NCBI GenBank assembly: GCA_000276965.1
Contig: AKKQ01000013.1
Location: 1-38,159, forward strand
DNA length: 38,159 nt
Source: Thiovulum sp. ES
GTDB lineage: Bacteria; Campylobacterota; Campylobacteria; Campylobacterales; Thiovulaceae
Reading direction: 5' to 3'
Each line of letters opens with the position of its first letter. Within the stretch, counting starts at the first letter, position 1. Below are positions 24,682 to 31,400 of this stretch, piece by piece. Below the pieces are notes generated by a model that saw only the letters and a list, made by a program, of their open reading frames with translations, ran no database searches and was not told where the DNA came from. The translations under genes were made by a program, and so were the position numbers.

Positions 24682-25138
24682 TGTTGAAATTGGAGGGGCG
24701 ACTCTCCATGATGTTGAGCAGATAGAGAAACTTCTTGAAAAGGAAGTTGAAAAAGGTGTAATCCTCTATCGTTCCACTGATGAAATTGCTCAAAATATCC
24801 GTTCATATATCATCGCAAAAATTGGGAACGAGATTGTCGGAGTTGTGAGTCTCTACATATATTCAAAGGAACTTTCTGAATTTCGTTCGCTTTTTGTCTC
24901 TGAAAATATTCGGAAAAGTGGAGTCGGTCGGAAATTGATTCAGCACGGAATTGAAATTGGAAAAAATTTGGGCTTAAAAGAGTTTCTTGTTCTCACATAT
25001 AAAAAAGATTTTTTCTTAAAACTCGGTTTTTATGAAATTGAAAAGAGTGAAATTCCAAACGGAAAAATTTGGGCAGATTGTGTTAAGTGTCAATATTTTC
25101 CTGTTTGCGATGAGGTCGCACTTCTTTTTAAAGCTTAA
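24665..25138 (+). CDS. GNAT acetyltransferase, probable N-acetylglutamate synthase (short ArgA type)
   Basis: A 157-residue GNAT protein. LFVSENIRKSGVGRKLIQHG is the acetyl-CoA pyrophosphate loop, and VLTYKKDFFLKLGFYEIEKS is the usual end of the fold. The tail WADCVKCQYFPVCDEVALLF, with three Cys, is typical of short N-acetylglutamate synthases that lack the kinase domain, which start arginine synthesis by acetylating glutamate. The GTG start overlaps the cpoB end by 17 bases. Assignment rests on the tail motif; another small-molecule acetyltransferase cannot be excluded. Confidence 0.75.
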   Translation: MQKFHNVEIGGATLHDVEQIEKLLEKEVEKGVILYRSTDEIAQNIRSYIIAKIGNEIVGVVSLYIYSKELSEFRSLFVSENIRKSGVGRKLIQHGIEIGKNLGLKEFLVLTYKKDFFLKLGFYEIEKSEIPNGKIWADCVKCQYFPVCDEVALLFKA

Positions 25139-25140
25139 AT

Positions 25141-25160
25141 TTGTCGGGATAATCCGACAA
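25141..25160. terminator. bidirectional terminator hairpin
   Basis: TTGTCGG-GATAAT-CCGACAA gives a 7-bp perfect stem followed by TTCTAATTTT. It lies between the ends of the acetyltransferase gene and the minus-strand pseudopilin gene. Confidence 0.65.
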
Positions 25161-25162
25161 TT

Positions 25163-25768
25163 CTAATTTTCAGAACTTTTATTAGATTCGTTTGAATCCT
25201 CTTTCACATCAGTACTTTTGCTTTTTGAACCAGAAGCAGATGAAGTTGAAAACTTTGGTAACTCAATTGCAAAAATTTTTGAATTGTTTATATCTTTTGT
25301 TGAAACAATTATTCCATCATTTGCTTTTGAGACATAGGCACGAAAATTTTCCAAATCTCGCCAAATAACATCAAATCTAACTAAATGCAATTTATCTTGA
25401 ATAACAGGTAGAACAAAAGTTTCTGGAGATTCTGCACGAACAAGAATGTGAATTTCAGGCTCTAAATACCATTTTACATAAGCTTTATAAGAGTTGTAGA
25501 GTGAATTTTTAGTTCGCATGTGAAGAACCATATTTTCGGAATTTCGTTTCTCAATTGAAAACTCTTCAGAACCAAAAAGGTCTTTTCGTAGCAAAGAGAT
25601 TAGGAGTTCTTTTTGCTCAAATCGTTTATCTCTCTCTTTGAGAAGAGAGTTGGAAAACCGAAGTTCTCCAGTTATTGAATACAGAAAAGTTATCAAAATT
25701 CCAAAAAGGAAAATTGCAAGAACTAATTCTATAAGAGTAAGAGCTTTTCTACTTTTTGTAAGGAACAA
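25163..25768 (-). CDS. prepilin-type pseudopilin (GspJ/minor pilin-like)
   Basis: A 201-residue protein. A short basic leader MFLTKSRKA is followed by LTLIELVLAIFLFGILITFL, a class III prepilin signal with Ala in place of Gly before the cut. The soluble domain (about 30-180) has no clear signature; the last 25 residues are Ser-rich low complexity. The TTG start overlaps the rhodanese gene by 20 bases. Its size suggests a minor pseudopilin of the type II secretion, type IV pilus or competence class. Confidence 0.75.
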   Translation of the reverse strand: MFLTKSRKALTLIELVLAIFLFGILITFLYSITGELRFSNSLLKERDKRFEQKELLISLLRKDLFGSEEFSIEKRNSENMVLHMRTKNSLYNSYKAYVKWYLEPEIHILVRAESPETFVLPVIQDKLHLVRFDVIWRDLENFRAYVSKANDGIIVSTKDINNSKIFAIELPKFSTSSASGSKSKSTDVKEDSNESNKSSEN

Positions 25769-26099
25769 TTTCGTAGCTTTTTTGAGCTAAAACATAATGA
25801 ATTCCACCAGCAAGATTGATAGGCTTGTATCCACTCTGTGCAAGATAATTTGCAATTTGTCCTGTTCGGCTACCAGTTCGGCAGATAAGCATAAATTCAT
25901 TATCTTTTCCCTTACCAATAATTCCGTGAAGTTCAGCTAAAAAACTCTCGATATTGTAATTTCCCATTTCATCAAAAAATGTAATTGTATGGCTTTTTTC
26001 TAGAATTCCTGTTTGAATCCACTCTTGTTCTGTTCTGATGTCGATAATTGGTAATTTTCGTTTCTCTCTAAAGAGGTCTTTTGTAGGGTAAGCATTCAT
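25749..26099 (-). CDS. cytoplasmic rhodanese-like protein
   Basis: A 116-residue single-domain rhodanese. LPIIDIRTEQEWIQTGILEK and the active-site loop CRTGSRTG with Cys73 are present. There is no signal peptide, unlike its neighbour, so it probably works in the cytoplasm in sulfane sulfur transfer. It starts one base after the neighbour's stop and is about 40 percent identical to it by eye, suggesting a tandem duplication. Confidence 0.85.
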   Translation of the reverse strand: MNAYPTKDLFREKRKLPIIDIRTEQEWIQTGILEKSHTITFFDEMGNYNIESFLAELHGIIGKGKDNEFMLICRTGSRTGQIANYLAQSGYKPINLAGGIHYVLAQKSYEIVPYKK

Positions 26100-26100
26100 G

Positions 26101-26523
26101 TTATTGTATATATCCTTTATTTGGTAAATATTTTACTGGTTGAATTCCAACTTTTTTTGTGGCATAGTTCATTCCGCCAACAAGATTGACAACGTTGTAG
26201 CCGTTTTGTCCAAGAAATCTTGAGACAGTCTTTGTTCGACTTCCACTTCTGCAAATGAGGGCAAACTTTTCACCTTTTTCGACAACACTATTTAGCTGTC
26301 TTAAAAAAAGCCTGACATTGTAACTCCCATCATCATAAAAAAATGTGATTGGATAAACACCAGAAAGAACTCCGCTCTGTCTCCATTCGCTTTCTGTTCT
26401 AATATCAATGATTTTGATACCTGAATTGATAAGCTCTCGTGTCGGATAGCTCTGTTCTACTCCACTAAAAAGAGAGCTTGAAAACAGAAAAGAGAAGATC
26501 GTCGTAAAAAGAAATCTATTCAA
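26101..26523 (-). CDS. exported rhodanese-like protein
   Basis: A 140-residue rhodanese with a signal peptide (MNRFLFTTIFSFLFSSSLFS), hence periplasmic. IKIIDIRTESEWRQSGVLSG and the loop CRSGSRTK with Cys91 define the active site. It is followed directly by a cytoplasmic paralogue. Paired rhodaneses on both sides of the membrane would suit a sulfur-oxidising organism, but this is inference. Confidence 0.85.
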   Translation of the reverse strand: MNRFLFTTIFSFLFSSSLFSGVEQSYPTRELINSGIKIIDIRTESEWRQSGVLSGVYPITFFYDDGSYNVRLFLRQLNSVVEKGEKFALICRSGSRTKTVSRFLGQNGYNVVNLVGGMNYATKKVGIQPVKYLPNKGYIQ

Positions 26524-26555
26524 ATATAACTCCTAATATTTTGGAATTTAATATT

Positions 26556-27407
26556 CTACAAAATTTGTTTGAAAAAATCTACTATTTTGCTTTCATCACT
26601 CAAAATTCGTTCAAATTCTAACTTATTTTTCAAAAAAGTTTCAATTTTTTCTTGTGAAAAGCTGTTTAAAACTGGAATTCCATACTTTTCTAAGATTTTT
26701 CTACTATTAGAATCTCGATCATCTCTCTCAAAAAATATGGGATTTCCACCACTTGCCAAAACATTTAAAGCTGTTTGAGTTGATGAGGTAACAACATTTT
26801 TACTTTTTTGTATCACCTCATCGTAATCTTCAGTTTCCCAAACTTTCTCAAAAACTTTCTCTAAATCATCTTCATAACCTAAAAAGAAGTAGAAACCTAA
26901 AATAATTTGCCACCTGCTCTTTTCTTGAAAATATTTCAAAATATCCTTGTCATAATCGTCATCGCCGAAGAAAAAAGTCGTCTCAATACTCTTTTGGAAA
27001 TCTCCAAAAAACTTTTTTGAAACTGGATTTGCATTGAGAACCAAATCAGAATTTTCTAAATATGGTGAAATTACATATTCGCCTTTTTTTGGTTTATATT
27101 CTGGATCATCTGTAACTCGAATAAATTTTGAGAAAAAATCTATCATTCCCTCAAGTTCGCCCTCATTCTCTTCAGTTGAATCGTAAATTAGAATATCTCC
27201 ATACTCTGCAACATTCGGAATATTCCGAAAAACATCGATTCCAACCGCTCCATCAATTCCAAAATTGCGACTTCCCGATGCAATCCTATAATCGCTTGTT
27301 AAAAGTGTGATTTTGTACTCACTCAAAGCTTCTATAATTGCAACTGCTTTTCTAAATCTGTTCAATCCAAATCGGTGTCCTGTATGAACATAGTAATAAA
27401 TATTTGC
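26556..27407 (-). CDS. PseG/GT28-like predicted sugar-transfer protein
   Basis: A protein of about 283 residues. YYYVHTGHRFGLNRFRKA near the start resembles the glycine-rich donor loop of GT28/PseG-type proteins, and VTSSTQTALNVLASGGNPIF near residue 225 resembles their nucleotide-sugar-binding half (compare the SGGST segment of MurG relatives). The middle is acidic and divergent. The frame opens at 27452, but TTG at 27407 has AAAAGGAAT ahead of it and fits the fold start. Substrate unknown; the GT-B assignment is by pattern only. Confidence 0.5.
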   Translation of the reverse strand, partial: ANIYYYVHTGHRFGLNRFRKAVAIIEALSEYKITLLTSDYRIASGSRNFGIDGAVGIDVFRNIPNVAEYGDILIYDSTEENEGELEGMIDFFSKFIRVTDDPEYKPKKGEYVISPYLENSDLVLNANPVSKKFFGDFQKSIETTFFFGDDDYDKDILKYFQEKSRWQIILGFYFFLGYEDDLEKVFEKVWETEDYDEVIQKSKNVVTSSTQTALNVLASGGNPIFFERDDRDSNSRKILEKYGIPVLNSFSQEKIETFLKNKLEFERILSDESKIVDFFKQIL

Positions 27408-27463
27408 CAATACTATTCCTTTTTTTTCTAATTTTTCAATTCTATCACACAACTTCTATGTGC

Positions 27464-27469
27464 TATAAT
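27464..27469 (+). promoter_or_regulatory. -10 box for fliL
   Basis: TATAAT preceded by GC lies 38 bases before the fliL GTG, in the gap to the divergent glycosyltransferase-like gene. No good -35 box is apparent. Confidence 0.45.
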
Positions 27470-27507
27470 TCAGATACCTACATTGCAAAACTTTAAAGGA
27501 GATTTTC

Positions 27508-28062
27508 GTGGCTGAAGAGACAGAAAACACGGAAGAAGAGAAAAAAGAGGAGAAGAAGAGTAATCCAATGATGATCATCATCGGTGGAGTTCTTGTTCTT
27601 TTACTTGTTATCGGTGGAGTTCTTGCTTTTTTACTGTCTGGCGGTGAAGAAGAGGAAATGGCTAAAAATGGTCCAACTGCATCAGCGGGAGCCAATGGTG
27701 GTGAAGCTGAAGAGAGACCCTCGACTTTTAACAGTCCTCGACGAAAAAGTAGTTTAGAAGTTGGTCCAATGTATGAGATGGATCAGTTTATTGTAAATCT
27801 TATGAGTGATGGCGGTCGAAGATACTTAAAAATCAAAGTAAATCTTGAGCTTGAAGACGAATCTATGGTTGAAGAAATCACTTCTAAATTGCCTGTTTTA
27901 AGAGATACAATTATTAGAATTGCAAGTTCAAAAAGTCTTGAAGAAATCTCTACTCAAAAGGGTAAAGATGGTCTCAAAGATCAAATCGTAAATGAGATTA
28001 ATGCAAATATGAAAGATGGTAAAATCAATAACATCTACTTCACAGATTTTGTAGTTCAGTAA
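27508..28062 (+). CDS. fliL: flagellar basal body-associated protein FliL
   Basis: A 184-residue protein. An acidic cytoplasmic N-terminus (about 1-20) is followed by one membrane helix (MMIIIGGVLVLLLVIGGVLA) and a periplasmic FliL domain (YEMDQFIVNLMSDGGRRYLK, SMVEEITSKLPVLRDTIIRI, NIYFTDFVVQ). FliL surrounds the stator units of the flagellar motor. The start is GTG with AAAGGAG 7 bases before it. It is a single gene outside a flagellar cluster. Confidence 0.93.
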   Translation: MAEETENTEEEKKEEKKSNPMMIIIGGVLVLLLVIGGVLAFLLSGGEEEEMAKNGPTASAGANGGEAEERPSTFNSPRRKSSLEVGPMYEMDQFIVNLMSDGGRRYLKIKVNLELEDESMVEEITSKLPVLRDTIIRIASSKSLEEISTQKGKDGLKDQIVNEINANMKDGKINNIYFTDFVVQ

Positions 28063-28066
28063 AAGA

Positions 28067-28089
28067 ATCTCCGAGACTCTCTCGGAGAT
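28067..28089 (+). terminator. hairpin after fliL
   Basis: ATCTCCGAGA-CTC-TCTCGGAGAT is a perfect 10-bp stem five bases after the fliL stop. The T-run after it is short (GTTTCCATT). Confidence 0.7.
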
Positions 28090-28098
28090 GTTTCCATT

Positions 28099-28431
28099 AT
28101 GAAAAAAACTCTATTTTTCATCTCATCATCTCTTTTAATTCTCTTTTTTTATATAAAATTTAAAAACGACATTCCTGATAATATTCCTCAAAGAGAAAAT
28201 TTAACACTAAAAAAAGTGGAAAACATACAAAAACCAAATATAATAGAAAAAAATAAAATAGAATTATTAAAAATAGACAATAAAAAAATTAAACGAGGTA
28301 GGGATTTATCCCGAAATAGTATAACAAATAAGCAAAAACAGAGAGCCTATAATTCGAGATATTTTAAAAAGAAAATGGCTATTTCAAACATGATTGATAA
28401 AATTGAAAAGGAAAAATATCATGAAAAATAA
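28099..28431 (+). CDS. small basic membrane-anchored protein
   Basis: A 110-residue protein with one N-terminal membrane helix (about 4-20, TLFFISSSLLILFFYI) and a Lys/Asn/Ile-rich basic remainder. No family is recognised. It starts just after the fliL terminator hairpin and its end overlaps the start of the giant repeat-protein gene by 11 bases, so the two are probably co-translated. It may be a helper of the giant protein. Confidence 0.55.
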   Translation: MKKTLFFISSSLLILFFYIKFKNDIPDNIPQRENLTLKKVENIQKPNIIEKNKIELLKIDNKKIKRGRDLSRNSITNKQKQRAYNSRYFKKKMAISNMIDKIEKEKYHEK

Positions 28432-31400
28432 ATTACTAATTTTTATATTACTACCAATTTTTCTTTGGAGTTTAGATTCCCCTCCAGGTGTGCCTAGTTT
28501 AAATACAGACACAACAGAAGAAGATAATACAAGTTTAGAAAATAATCTTGATGAAAATACATCACTCCCACCAGAAACACCAGATGTTGAAAGTGAAAAT
28601 GAGATCAATTTTCCACCAACATTTATAAATATTCCAGAAGATGAAATAAATATTCCGCCAGAAATTCCAAATGTGGAAAGTGAGACAAACACAACAGTTC
28701 CGCCAGAAATTCCAAATGTGGAAAGTGAGACAAACACAACAGTTCCGCCAGAAATTCCAAATGTGGAAAGTGAGACAAACACAACAGTTCCGCCAGAAAT
28801 TCCAAATGTGGAAAGTGAGACAAACACAACAGTTCCGCCAACTCTTCCAAATGTGGAAAGTGAGACAAACACAACAGTTCCTCCAACTCTTCCAAATGTA
28901 GAAATTGAGACAAACACAACAGTTCCTCCAACTCTTCCAAATGTAGAAATTGAGACAAACACAACAGTTCCTCCTACCCGTCCAGATGTCGAGACAAATC
29001 TAACGATTGAATTTCCAAACGACCTCATCGATATTGAGATAAATGGAACAATTGTTTTTCCGTTTATTCGTCCAGACACAAATACAAGTGATTTAAACAT
29101 TTCATACATTTCTGGGAAAATTGTTCCGCCAAAAAACGGGGAAATAGAGATTATTTTTTCGCCTCTTTCTGGTGAAACTCCGATTAAAGCAGATGTTCGA
29201 GATAGTTGGTGGGTTGCAAAAGTGCCAGAAGAAGAAAAAAGATACCTTGTTTCTGTGCGATATTTTGAAGATGAAATTGAGACAATTTTTTATCTTGATT
29301 GGGAAACTTTTTCTTTAAATCAAAAGGACTCCTCTATTTTTATACAAGAGTCTGAAAACGATATGTCAATTCCTAAAGATACAACTCTTTTTGTCTCAAA
29401 AAAACTAGATTATGACTCAAACAGAACGGTTTATTTATCTGAAGAAATTGAGAATTTAACAAAATTTAGTGGAGATATAAATGGTTCAACAAGCGGAATT
29501 CTTCTTGAAGCTACTGATATAAAAACAGGAAAACTTTTCACTTTTGAAGAGGCAATATCTGAAGAGAAATTTGGATTCCGAGTTCCAAAAGATGGAAATT
29601 ATACAGTTGGAATTGTTACAGAATTTGAAAAACTCTATCTTTTTGTTGATGAAAATTCAAGTCGTCTCTATTCTGAAACCGAAATTCAATTTGATGGCGA
29701 TATTCCAATTTTGCCAAAATATTTTGATAGCAATTTTGAACAAAATTTAAGTTTGGATTTGAATGAATATATAGCTTCTCAATATTATGTTTCAGGACAA
29801 ATTATCTCTGATAAAAATGTAACGATGTCCATATATTCATCAAAAGGCTCTTTTTTAAAAGAGGTGAAATTGTATGGAAGCAGTGAATTTGAGACAAAAA
29901 TTGGTAGAGATTTACTTGGACAAGAGCTATTTTTTATATTTAATGATGGAGTTTCAAACTACTGTTTTGATTCAAGTGAAAATATTCTGAAAGTTTTAAG
30001 AGATGATGATTGGGTTGGAAAAATTCCTGATCCAGAAAAATTTCCACCAATTGAAATTACCTCAAATATGACTAAGAATTTATATTTTAATTTAAACAAT
30101 ATTCTTGTTTTTAGAGTTTCTGGAGAGGTTTTTATTCCAACTTCACTTTCTGATAAATCTGTAACTCTTAAATTTATAACTGAAAATGGTGAGATTTTTC
30201 AATCTGTTGTCTCAAACAGTTTTTATGAAATAGAATTTGATGATTTTGTAACAATTTCTGAACACTGGATTGAGACAGATGGAATGCGATTTTCTCTCTC
30301 TGATATAACAAATAAAAATTCACTTCAATACGATGAGGTCGGCGAAACTTTTCAAATCTCTGAAGATTTGACAATAGACATAAACCTAGAATATATTTTT
30401 GGAAATAGAAATACGGTTTCGGGAGTGGTCTCTTTACCAATTGAAGTTGAAAAAGCTTCAATATTCTTTTTAGATTCCGAAACCAGCAAAACTTTAGGGT
30501 TTTTTGAAACAAATTCATCACACTCATATTCAGTTCCGCTAAAACTTTTTGAGAGTTATGAACACGAAATCATCATTAAAACTGAATTATTAATTGATGG
30601 AGAATTATCAAATTACTACTTAAAAGATGGTGGTCTTGTCTCAGAAGAGGATGTTTCTTGGACATCTCTTGGAGGTGATTGGATACTTGAGAAAAATTCG
30701 ACTGGATTTTTTAAACTTTCAGATTCTTATCTAAATACACAAATTGATTTAGACTTTTTAACGGCAGTCGCAGATTTGTTGAGCGAAAAAGTTTCATTTT
30801 CTGGAAACATAATTTCAAGCGGTGATTATCCAATATCCATTGAATTTTTCAAAAAAGGGATCGATCAAGCGATCAAAAGAATCAGTTTTGAAAAACCAGA
30901 AGAGACTCAAAGTTTTGAAACAAGCACAATTGGTTTTGAAGAGTACTCAATCGTGATTTTAGAGGAAAGAGATAGTGGAATTTTAAGATGGACTTATAAT
31001 CCAAAAGGTTCAGGCTTAAAGTTTTCAAATGATTTTGACTATTTTACAACTTCGGAAGATTCAAACTCATTTACAATGGAAATCACTCCAACAATTGAAA
31101 ATGCGACAAAAATCTATGGAATTCTCTCAAATTTAGGATCTTTTAATTTAAAAATTGTGGCAGTCTCTTTAAGCGGAGAAACAGTTGGCGAAACAGTCCC
31201 TGATGAAAACGGAAATTATGAAATTTTACTATTTGGTGCAGATGTTGGCGATGAGGTAATTTTAAAAATTGTAGATACTGAGAGTGGTCAGAGTTGGTTT
31301 AGCGGAAGCAATCCTGCAATTGTTGGAACTGAAAATATCGAAATTGAAACGACAAATTGGGAAGATATTGGAATTAATACAATAATTTTAAAAGAGAGTA

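Noticed and set aside
28655-28969. CRISPR array
   Set aside because: The units are contiguous 45-bp direct repeats without spacers and encode an in-frame Pro/Thr stalk; no cas genes are nearby.
28384-29109. Antisense repetitive open frames over the tandem repeats
   Set aside because: They exist only because a 45-bp repeat keeps all frames open. They have no ribosome site and the plus-strand frame has the signal peptide.
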